Source: Chondrinema litorale
Lineage (GTDB): Bacteria > Bacteroidota > Bacteroidia > Cytophagales > Flammeovirgaceae
DNA length: 64,000 bases
NCBI RefSeq assembly: GCF_026250525.1
Contig: NZ_CP111051.1
Coordinates: 167,363 to 231,362, forward strand
Direction: 5' to 3'
Of this stretch, positions 57,303 through 64,000 are shown one piece after another (positions within the stretch are counted from its first letter, which is position 1; each line of letters starts with the position of its first letter). A program made the translations under genes and the position numbers. Under the pieces are notes generated by a model. The model saw nothing but the letters and a program-made list of their open reading frames with translations. It had not been told where the DNA came from and made no database searches.

Positions 57303-57345
57303 TTGCTGTTTATAGTATTCGGTTAAAAAATGAAGTATTAAAAAA

Positions 57346-57981
57346 TTATTCTAATGGCTCCCATATTTCACTTCCGGGATTTCTTCCCGTAATCATCTTC
57401 AGTATTAGAAAAAAATATTTGTTAGCGGTAGTTCCACTATTTTCAACAAGCTTGTCTGCCGATTCATTATCTGGTTCAGAAAGTGCTGTTAAATCTATTT
57501 TCCATTTCCTTTTTTCTTTATTAAAATGATATTTAAAAGGTAATATATCTTCACCAACTTTAAATTCGGCGGTTGCTTTGTCACCTTTTACGTCAATTAT
57601 GCCCAAACTTGTTCCTTTAACTGTTCTCTTACTTAAAATACCAGTTTGTATGGCTTTCTTAAAAAGTGCTTCACCACTATTGAGAGAAAGTAATTCGTCT
57701 TTTGGAACCCTATGTCTGTAACTAAATAATAATAACTTGTCAACAGTTTTCATGGTTTCAACAGTTACTGAATCTGCAGTTTTAATCTTGTAGAGTAAAT
57801 CAGCATAGTATGCTATTGAGTTGGCATCTATCAATTCTACAGCTATATCTGGTTCATTATTTAAGATGGCATTTTTGTAAGTTTCGAAAGATTCTATGAT
57901 CTGTTTTTCGGCTTTCTTTTGGGCGAAGACAGGATTTATAAAAAATAATATTAAAAGTAGATGATAAATTAATTTGAACAT
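57346..57981 (-). CDS. Exported protein of unknown function
   Basis: A 211-residue protein with signal peptide ending NPVFAQ. It has an N-terminal helical segment (QIIESFETYKNAILNNEPDI, VELIDANSIAYYADLLYKIK) and a beta-rich C-terminal part (TSLGIIDVKGDKATAEFKVG, FNKEKRKWKIDLTAL), an arrangement resembling NTF2-like or DUF4878-like export proteins. No active-site motif is visible. It is probably co-transcribed with the DUF4272 gene downstream. Confidence 0.75.
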   Translation of the reverse strand: MFKLIYHLLLILFFINPVFAQKKAEKQIIESFETYKNAILNNEPDIAVELIDANSIAYYADLLYKIKTADSVTVETMKTVDKLLLFSYRHRVPKDELLSLNSGEALFKKAIQTGILSKRTVKGTSLGIIDVKGDKATAEFKVGEDILPFKYHFNKEKRKWKIDLTALSEPDNESADKLVENSGTTANKYFFLILKMITGRNPGSEIWEPLE

Positions 57982-58143
57982 TATTATGATAGTTGATTTG
58001 GACTAAACCCATATAAAATTTAGCTAACATTCAGGTAAGGCAAACTATATTCCGAAAAGACGATTTTGTGTAATAAAAGTTGAATTATTGCTCAATTTTT
58101 AATTAAACTGGCTAATAGATGGTTTACGATCAACTATAAATGA

Positions 58144-58177
58144 AAATAGGTTTAACTTAAAAAAGCCAAACCCATTT
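58144..58177 (-). terminator. Possible terminator after the serine hydrolase gene
   Basis: AAATAGGTTT (58144-58153) pairs with AAACCCATTT (58168-58177) with one mismatch around a 14-nt loop. It is 22 nt past the stop at 58200. The stretch after the stem is only moderately T-rich, so this is tentative. Confidence 0.4.
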
Positions 58178-58199
58178 ACATCTAAAAAGATATTATTTA

Positions 58200-59372
58200 T
58201 TATTCTTCAAAAACTGCTTGAAATATTTTGTCCATAGCTGTTTTTGAACTAGCATACTCATCAATCGAACCATAATTGCCATTTACAGCCCAACTTATAG
58301 TTATATCCTTTTCTGGGAAATAAACCATAGAAGCAAAATAGCCAATTGCATCTCCACTATGGATATATGCCGGTCCAAACGCAGTATTGATTTTGAAGAT
58401 GCCTAGACCATAAAAAGTTTCGTACTCCTCCTCATCTTGCTCATTAGGTGCAATCCAGTTCGTCATTTCTTTTAAAGAATTTTGAGAAAGGATATTCCCA
58501 TGAAATAACTCATTTAAGAATGTATTTAAATCTGCCGAGTTAGAGATTAATCCACCATCTGCAGTAAAATAGTCCCAACCGCTATAGTAGGTAGAGTTGA
58601 TCACATTCAAGTTACTATAGAAATCCACATAACCTCTCACAATACCTTCAGGTACAGGATTTTCGGCTGCGCAATCGGTAGCATATAATTCATAGGGAAC
58701 AAATATCTTTTCGGCAAATACTTCATAATACTTTTTGCCAGTAACTTGCTCAATTATATCGCCCAACAAAATATAGTTTGTATTGGAGTATTGTACATCT
58801 GTTCCAGGAGCAAAAAGTGCTTTTTGTCCTCTGGCATATGCCAACAACTCTTCTTTTTTCCATGTTTTAGTTAAATCATTTAGTGAAGCTGTTTGAAACT
58901 GTAGATTCACTATATAATTATAGATGCCACTAGAATGCTGTAACAACTGTCTAACTGTTGCCTTATCCGTATTTTCAAGACCTTCAAGATAAGAAGCTGG
59001 TAAGTACTCACTTATTTGATCATCCAAATCGAGTTTTCCTTCTTCATGCAAAAGCATAATTGTTACTGCTGTAAAGGTTTTTACTGTACTACCAACTCTT
59101 GTAATATTACATGGCAACAAATCAACATTATTTGCTAAATCAGCTTTACCAGTAGCTCCAGACCAAACACCATTACTGTTCCTAATCGTCATCATAATTC
59201 CGGGTACTCCAGAACTTGCTATTTCTTCAATCAGTTCTTGAAATCGCTCATTGTCTGGATGATTTTTACTTTTACTTTGTTCATCGCAGTCGTAAAAATT
59301 TATACCAAACTGTTCTTCTTTTTCACAAGAAAAACAAAGCATAATTATCATTAATAAAATTGACGCTCTCAT
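58200..59372 (-). CDS. Beta-lactamase-fold serine hydrolase lipoprotein (class C/EstB type)
   Basis: A 390-residue protein with lipobox CFSC (Cys16). The class C beta-lactamase/peptidase S12 motifs are present: Ser95-x-x-Lys98 in GSTVKTF, the Tyr-x-Asn motif in YSNTNYILLG, and HSGDAIG as the KTG-equivalent. Such enzymes are D-aminopeptidases or carboxylesterases rather than clinical beta-lactamases. It follows the 194-aa barrel gene by 11 bp, suggesting a two-gene operon downstream of the LytTR regulator. Confidence 0.9.
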   Translation of the reverse strand: MRASILLMIIMLCFSCEKEEQFGINFYDCDEQSKSKNHPDNERFQELIEEIASSGVPGIMMTIRNSNGVWSGATGKADLANNVDLLPCNITRVGSTVKTFTAVTIMLLHEEGKLDLDDQISEYLPASYLEGLENTDKATVRQLLQHSSGIYNYIVNLQFQTASLNDLTKTWKKEELLAYARGQKALFAPGTDVQYSNTNYILLGDIIEQVTGKKYYEVFAEKIFVPYELYATDCAAENPVPEGIVRGYVDFYSNLNVINSTYYSGWDYFTADGGLISNSADLNTFLNELFHGNILSQNSLKEMTNWIAPNEQDEEEYETFYGLGIFKINTAFGPAYIHSGDAIGYFASMVYFPEKDITISWAVNGNYGSIDEYASSKTAMDKIFQAVFEE

Positions 59373-59383
59373 TTGAAAAAATG

Positions 59384-59968
59384 TTATTTGAAAGGATAAA
59401 ATTTGGAACCGATATGAAAACTATTGTGACTCATAAGAGAAATAAAACCCGGTGAGTACGGAAACTCTAACCATGACTGATACATGACAAATATTTCAGT
59501 AGATTTTGAATCAGACGGTTTTAAGCGGTAACCCATTCCCAAAGAGAAAGAAGGCATAATACGTGCATTACCTCTATCTGCTTTGGCAACATATGCCCCA
59601 TTTTCAAATCGATATTCTTGCTGGGTAGTAAAGGTGTGCAAATAGCCAACTCCAAAGCTACTTTTTATATTCAACCCAAAATCAAACTTATAATCAAAGC
59701 CTAATTCTAGGTTGGCATAAATCCCTTGGAACAGTTTGTTATGGAACATATAACCCACATTTACTGAGGGGTACAATCTTATCTTATTTGTTTCTTTCCA
59801 TTCGAACTCTGTTCCAACCTGAATTCCCGGATGTATAGGTGTATTTATCAATCCGGTAAAAGGGATACTGGTCGATTCATTAAATAAGGAAAATTTAATG
59901 GGTAATTTAGTTTGAGCTAGCAAACCTGTGGAGTACACTAATAGTACTACTACTATAACATTTCGCAT
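59384..59968 (-). CDS. Small outer-membrane beta-barrel-like protein
   Basis: A 194-residue protein with signal peptide ending LLAQ. Alternating residues form about eight strands (HPGIQVGTEFEWKETNKIRL, YPSVNVGYMFHNKLF, NLELGFDYKFDFGLNIKSSF, SLGMGYRLKP), and the C-terminus is FHIGSKFYPFK. No specific family is recognised beyond a generic barrel. It lies between the LytTR regulator and the serine hydrolase and may be regulated by the former. Confidence 0.78.
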   Translation of the reverse strand: MRNVIVVVLLVYSTGLLAQTKLPIKFSLFNESTSIPFTGLINTPIHPGIQVGTEFEWKETNKIRLYPSVNVGYMFHNKLFQGIYANLELGFDYKFDFGLNIKSSFGVGYLHTFTTQQEYRFENGAYVAKADRGNARIMPSFSLGMGYRLKPSDSKSTEIFVMYQSWLEFPYSPGFISLMSHNSFHIGSKFYPFK

Positions 59969-60089
59969 TGTAAAATTCTTTTATAAAAAATCTTCTTCTG
60001 GAAATGTTACGGTACTAAAAGAGGCTTTGGCTTCAATATTTTGCCGTTATATACCTAAACGGACAATTCAGAAACTAAAGCGGACAGCT

Positions 60090-60911
60090 TCAATTAAGCC
60101 AATCTAAAAATTGTGTGGATTTTACTTTCGAAACAAAGACGAGATCGTTGGTATGAGGTTGTAAATCAACTTTCAATTTTCTAGTGTCAGTACGCTCAAA
60201 AGATATAATGCTTTCTCTATTTGCAATCACTTGCCTATTGAGCTGAAAAAACTGATTTGGATTTACAATGTCTTTTAATGTTTCAAGATTTTTATCAAAT
60301 AAATACTGATCGCCATCTCTAGTAAATAGAACAGTAGTTTTGTTTATCACTTTAAAATAAGCTATCTCCTCTACTGGTAAATTAATTGTTTTAATTCCAC
60401 TATTAACCACAAAGTTATTTTTGAAACTCTCTTCTTTCTCTAGAGTAATTTTATCTTTTTGAGTGATTTGCTGATGCAGTTCTTGATTATGCTTTCTAAA
60501 GTAGAGGGCCAAATAAAGTAAATTGATGAGTATGCAAAACAAACTTACCAAAGGCAATTCTAGATAAAATACAGAGCTTTGGCTTAGAGGAATATTTAGC
60601 AGAAAAACCAGATAAATTATTTCAATTATAATAATTGTTGAAATTGGTACGAGCAAAGCCCAACACAATTGATAGCGCCAGATTTTTCTAAAAGAAATAT
60701 TCCATCCGAATTTTTGATAGACTTTTCTATATAATCGCCTGTAGTAAAAACCAACAGCATAAGTGCAAAGAAAGGCAAGTAATAAATCAGAATAATAACT
60801 GGGAATGGTAATTAGTTTTTGAAATGAATTATCATTTCCGGTATGTACAACCAACACAGTAATTAATGGATATAAGAAAAAAAAGATCCATTTATCGTTT
60901 ACTTTGCTCAT
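60090..60911 (-). CDS. Membrane-anchored LytTR-family transcriptional regulator
   Basis: A protein of 273 residues. Four membrane spans lie in the first 150 residues (WIFFFLYPLITVLVVHT, LLLAFLCTYAVGFYY, ALLVPISTIIIIEIIYLVFL, LPLVSLFCILINLLYLALYF), then a linker coiled coil, then a LytTR DNA-binding domain at about 175-270 (IAYFKVINKTTVLFTRDGDQ, FFQLNRQVIANRESIISFER). No receiver domain is present, so the membrane part is the probable sensor. Likely targets are the barrel and serine hydrolase genes 121 bp downstream. Confidence 0.9.
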   Translation of the reverse strand: MSKVNDKWIFFFLYPLITVLVVHTGNDNSFQKLITIPSYYSDLLLAFLCTYAVGFYYRRLYRKVYQKFGWNISFRKIWRYQLCWALLVPISTIIIIEIIYLVFLLNIPLSQSSVFYLELPLVSLFCILINLLYLALYFRKHNQELHQQITQKDKITLEKEESFKNNFVVNSGIKTINLPVEEIAYFKVINKTTVLFTRDGDQYLFDKNLETLKDIVNPNQFFQLNRQVIANRESIISFERTDTRKLKVDLQPHTNDLVFVSKVKSTQFLDWLN

Positions 60912-61012
60912 TTATACTTTGTAGTTTAATTTGACTCTATAAGTAAAGAAAGTGATTTTTTTTTGTGTTGCTGTATTTGATCACTTTTTGTATACTTAAA
61001 TTTCTTTTTACA

Positions 61013-61044
61013 CAAAAAAAATGCTTCTGAAAATTCAGAAGCAT
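61013..61044 (-). terminator. Terminator after the 196-aa PepSY gene
   Basis: ATGCTTCTGA and TCAGAAGCAT form a perfect 10-bp stem with a 4-nt loop, followed by TTTTTTTT on the minus strand, 31 nt past the stop. Confidence 0.9.
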
Positions 61045-61075
61045 GTATAAAGATTATTTACAAAAAGATTTTAGT

Positions 61076-61666
61076 TTAACTCACTGCAACTCTTTTTTTA
61101 TTTTTTCTCATCTGTTTAGGACCATACCAAAGCCAGAATCCAGTAATTGTAAATGTCAACAAAGCAAGTCCCATAGTGGTTGAGTAAATGAGTTTTAATT
61201 CTCCATTATTAGTCCCAAAGAATGTATCTAACACAGTACCATCATGCACATTCTCAAAAAAGTCGGAACGCCTCAATGCCACACTCAATACTTCACCGGT
61301 TGCTCCATCTAACTGAACTTCCCAAAAGTTATCTTTAAAGGTAAACTTTAAGATACCTTTACTTTGTCTCACATCTATTCGGTCTAACTTATGACCAACT
61401 TCTGGCGACACTTCTGCAACTAATGCTGCTTCTGCCAATGATGTTAAAGTGTCTAGCGGTAACCAAGTTTTAAAATCTGTTGAGGTACCTTTTTGTGTTT
61501 TGGGCAGAATCACTCCACCTGTATGTTTTTTCCATCCAAGTAACAAACCTGAAATGGAGACAAAAAAGAAAAAAACAAATAAAAAAGCGCCAGTTAAGCG
61601 ATGCACCTTTCTAAATACTCTTAATAATTGTGCTTGTTTTTGTCTGTCGTTTTTCTTTGCTGTCAT
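61076..61666 (-). CDS. Short PepSY-associated membrane protein
   Basis: A 196-residue protein with an N-terminal span (RKVHRLTGAFLFVFFFFVSI), a periplasmic PepSY domain (about 60-140: LTSLAEAALVAEVSPEVGHK, GEVLSVALRRSDFFENVHDG) and a C-terminal span (TMGLALLTFTITGFWLWYGP) with a basic tail. It is shorter than the siderophore-locus PepSY protein at 45624 and lacks its extra helices. The two are related in the first helix and HDG region. A role in iron or copper reduction is possible but not shown. The gene is monocistronic. Confidence 0.88.
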   Translation of the reverse strand: MTAKKNDRQKQAQLLRVFRKVHRLTGAFLFVFFFFVSISGLLLGWKKHTGGVILPKTQKGTSTDFKTWLPLDTLTSLAEAALVAEVSPEVGHKLDRIDVRQSKGILKFTFKDNFWEVQLDGATGEVLSVALRRSDFFENVHDGTVLDTFFGTNNGELKLIYSTTMGLALLTFTITGFWLWYGPKQMRKNKKRVAVS

Positions 61667-61844
61667 AGTTTTGTGGGGAAAGAATAATCAATGTGAATAG
61701 TTAATCCTACAAAAATAACTTTTTTGCTTTGTGTCGACAAACACACATAATCGCATCCTTTTGATAATCTATATACTTCTTCCCCAACTAGAAATACAAC
61801 TTTAAATATTCGACAGACAACACATATATTATATAGTGTTCAAT

Positions 61845-62975
61845 TTAGTCTAATATTTCTGCGATGATATTTTGAAACATTTCCATACCTGACTCAATAA
61901 GTTCTTCTGGAAAATCATAATCTTTATTATGTAATGGAGGTGTACCCTCTCCAGCACCCAAACCAAACATGGCTGTTTTATACTTCTTCGAAAACCAGCC
62001 AAAATCTTCACCGAATTTAAAAGGATGCGGCTTAAGGTCGATAGGTAATTGACTTTTTTCGGCAGCTTTTAAAATTACATCATTACTGTAATCGTCATTT
62101 ACTACACTAGGAAAATAATCAAACCAATCTGTTTTTAAATCCAAGCCATATTTTTCTGTTACCTTTGCCAATGTTGCATTTATACTGGTTTCTAACTTCT
62201 TCATTTCTTCATCTGTCTTTGTTCTAACAGTATAATGAACTTCTCCGTAACCAGCAGAGATACCATAAGACTTTTGTCCCATTGTTAAATATACTGGTGT
62301 AAATAATGCAAAATTATCTTTACTTACATCAGTTACTGCAATCTCAGAAAATGCATTTATTAACTCAGCTATTGCCATAGCTGGATTGTTTCCTTTTTCT
62401 GGTTCTGCTGAATGCGATTTTTCTCCTGTTAAGCAAACTGAAAAACTTTGAACTGAAGGGGTAAAATCATTTCTTACTACAATTACAGAATGTAATGGCG
62501 CACCGGGAATATTATGTAATGCAAAAATGTAATCTGGCTGAATATCTGCAAATCGTGAATCATTTAAAATACCGGGAGCACCTGTACCTGTTTCTTCTGC
62601 TGGTTGGAATAGCAACACTATCTTTCCTTTCTTAAAATTTTGTTCTTTAATCCAGAACACTAAGCCAGCTACTATTGCCATGTGGCCATCGTGCCCACAT
62701 TTGTGTGAGACTCCTTTTGTAACAGACTTATAATTAAAGGTGTTTGGCTCATCTATCGGAAGTGCATCGAGCTCACAACGAATTACCACTGTCGGCCCTT
62801 CTTCGGGATAATCATAAATCACAGCCATGCCTGTTTCTCCTAAGGCATCAATAATTGTTGTATTGTGATTTTCTTCAATAAAAGCGCGAACACGCTTTGC
62901 GGTTTCAAATTCTTCACCCGATAACTCAGGGTTTTGGTGTATTTCTTTTCTTAATGCTTTTATTTTTTCCAGCAT
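61845..62975 (-). CDS. M20-family metal-dependent amidohydrolase
   Basis: A 376-residue cytosolic enzyme. The first metal motif is HKCGHDGH at 91-98, and the acidic pair Glu127/Glu128 is in QPAEETGTG. Other family segments are VVIRCELDALPIDEP, ALHNIPG and HNKDYDFPEELI near the end. M20 aminoacylase/carboxypeptidase-like enzymes remove N-acyl groups or hydrolyse amides of amino acids with two zinc or manganese ions. The substrate is not evident. It has its own upstream region; no operon partner is seen. Confidence 0.92.
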   Translation of the reverse strand: MLEKIKALRKEIHQNPELSGEEFETAKRVRAFIEENHNTTIIDALGETGMAVIYDYPEEGPTVVIRCELDALPIDEPNTFNYKSVTKGVSHKCGHDGHMAIVAGLVFWIKEQNFKKGKIVLLFQPAEETGTGAPGILNDSRFADIQPDYIFALHNIPGAPLHSVIVVRNDFTPSVQSFSVCLTGEKSHSAEPEKGNNPAMAIAELINAFSEIAVTDVSKDNFALFTPVYLTMGQKSYGISAGYGEVHYTVRTKTDEEMKKLETSINATLAKVTEKYGLDLKTDWFDYFPSVVNDDYSNDVILKAAEKSQLPIDLKPHPFKFGEDFGWFSKKYKTAMFGLGAGEGTPPLHNKDYDFPEELIESGMEMFQNIIAEILD

Positions 62976-63161
62976 AAATTTGTTTTTTAGTTATAGTTTA
63001 TAATTGGACATTTAATATAATGAAACATTTAAAAAATATGGGTTTACTAGAATTTTAATATCAATGCTTCTAAATACTCTATCAATTAATATGTATTTGA
63101 ATATATAATGCGAATCAAGAGTAAAATTTGAAAAAAGAAGCGTAAAGCTGATTTTAGTAGA

Positions 63162-64000
63162 ATGTAACTTCAACTAAAATTAATCAAGCTTTACAGCTTC
63201 ATTCAGGACTGCTATAATACGGAATTGTGCTGGCATTGCCAACGTTTCAGTAATAATGGGAATAAGGGTGATTTTACTGATATTGAGATACTCACCTGCT
63301 ATTTTTTTGCCATACTGGAAGAGCAGAGGTTCCAGATAAAGCAGATGAATTCCTATATCCAGAAATACTGGCTGGACTGGTTTCCCGACTTGCCAAGCTA
63401 CCAAGCCTTCAATGCCAGGCTGAATCGACTTGCAGATGCACTGCCTCTGCTACTGGGGCTGCTTTCCGAGAGGCTACATCCAAGGAAAGAGCTCAGCTGC
63501 AGAGACTTTTTGCTCGATTCGATGCCTATTATGCTCTGCAAGGGCAAGAAGCGGGGCAAAGTAGCCACAGAATTGGCAGACAAAACCTACTCTTCTTCCA
63601 AAAGCCTCTATTATTATGGACTAAAGTTGCATTGGATGGGTATGAGTCAGGCTGGTACATTGCCGCTGCCTATATGGATGGAGCTGACGCCAGCATCAAC
63701 GCATGACTTACCGAGCATGAGACAGATAGTGGGGAATCTATGGGGGTGTAGGGTATTCGGCGACAAGGCTTATGCAGCTGAAGATGTAGGCAATCAGCTG
63801 GAAAAGCAATATGCAGCGTTATTTTGTCCTGAAAAGCGGAAGAAGGGGGAATCGGAGTGGGAAAGACAGTTTAATGAAGCATTTAGGGTTCTTTACGGGA
63901 AGGCTGTCTCAAGTGTAAGGCAGCCGATAGAATCTTTCTTCAGATGGATGATTGAAAAGGTAAATATCCAGAATGCCTCAAAAGTACGGTCCACAAAAGG
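63162..64000 (+). mobile_element. IS982-family transposase, 5' part, cut by the window end; nonsense codon directly after the natural ATG
   Basis: From 63168 to the window edge one frame is open and encodes an IS982-type DDE transposase. The N-terminal domain reads CWHCQRFSNNGNKGDFTDIE and WFPDLPSYQAFNARLNRLAD. The catalytic residues are Asp at 63516 (LLDSMPI), Asp at 63762 (FGDKAY) and Glu at 63930 (QPIESFF). The only sensible ATG, at 63162, is followed at once by TAA, so the gene is probably silenced or uses another start. The stretch is visibly more GC-rich than the neighbouring chromosome, a sign of recent arrival. The terminal inverted repeat was not identified. Confidence 0.78.

Noticed and set aside
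63180..63583. Minus-strand frames in the 63.2-63.6 kb stretch
   Set aside because: They are shadows of the plus-strand transposase, whose catalytic residues are all visible.
1..64000. CRISPR array, tRNA or rRNA genes, prophage, retron
   Set aside because: No spaced direct repeats, no tRNA cloverleaf, no rRNA sequence, no phage structural or reverse transcriptase genes were recognised by reading both strands.

Overview
This 64 kb window comes from an AT-rich member of the Bacteroidota, most likely a marine-type Cytophagia lineage. The evidence is a SusC/SusD pair with ECF sigma/FecR control, type IX secretion (T9SS) cargo with both type A and type B C-terminal sorting domains, a PorP/SprF plus PorE-like pair, PadR-linked permeases carrying the Bacteroidota prefix domain, a YpdA-type bacillithiol reductase, and almost no Shine-Dalgarno sequences. 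No tRNA, rRNA, CRISPR array or prophage was seen.

Layout. (1) 1-6.1 kb, minus strand: SusD (cut by the window edge), SusC with an STN domain, FecR anti-sigma and ECF sigma factor, a complete trans-envelope nutrient-sensing set. (2) 6.3-12.5 kb: small envelope proteins, lipoproteins, a beta-barrel gene broken by an in-frame TGA, and a secreted M23 peptidase. (3) 12.6-14.3 kb: a pentapeptide-repeat protein with a conserved, uncharacterised nucleotide-binding/TIR-like C-terminus. (4) 8.4-20.6 kb: scattered, mostly minus-strand small membrane and stress-type genes (DUF1328, DUF1206, Pmp3, DUF2383, DUF4235, patatin, lipoproteins), several sharing an AAAACC-ATG leader. (5) 20.7-26.3 kb: a three-gene T9SS/gliding-type operon (glycine-rich type B adhesin, PorP/SprF, PorE-like OmpA protein). 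(6) 26.6-34.5 kb: two stand-alone receiver proteins, two DJ-1/PfpI proteins (one secreted, one a GlxA-like regulator), NadR, and a PadR-permease operon. (7) 34.9-40.7 kb: two T9SS type A cargo genes in tandem, the first broken by a (TA)6 frameshift and a nonsense codon. (8) 40.8-44.4 kb: a beta-propeller/alpha-helical-toroid lipoprotein with a polytopic membrane partner. (9) 44.5-50.3 kb: a siderophore uptake locus (TonB receptor, PepSY membrane protein, esterase, divergent AraC regulator). (10) 50.4-63 kb: a MacB-like permease, a secreted nuclease, bestrophin, DUF4272, a class C beta-lactamase-fold hydrolase, a membrane LytTR regulator, PepSY and an M20 amidohydrolase. (11) 63.16 kb to the end: the 5' part of an IS982-type transposase with clearly higher GC than its surroundings.

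The window is mostly envelope biology: nutrient and iron acquisition with dedicated regulators, T9SS-exported surface proteins, and membrane-stress genes. The items most worth following up are the pentapeptide/TIR-like protein, the propeller-toroid lipoprotein with its membrane partner, the dinucleotide-repeat frameshift in a surface protein, and the shared leader and palindrome elements of the stress-type genes. All family assignments come from reading the sequence and recalling families. No database search was run.
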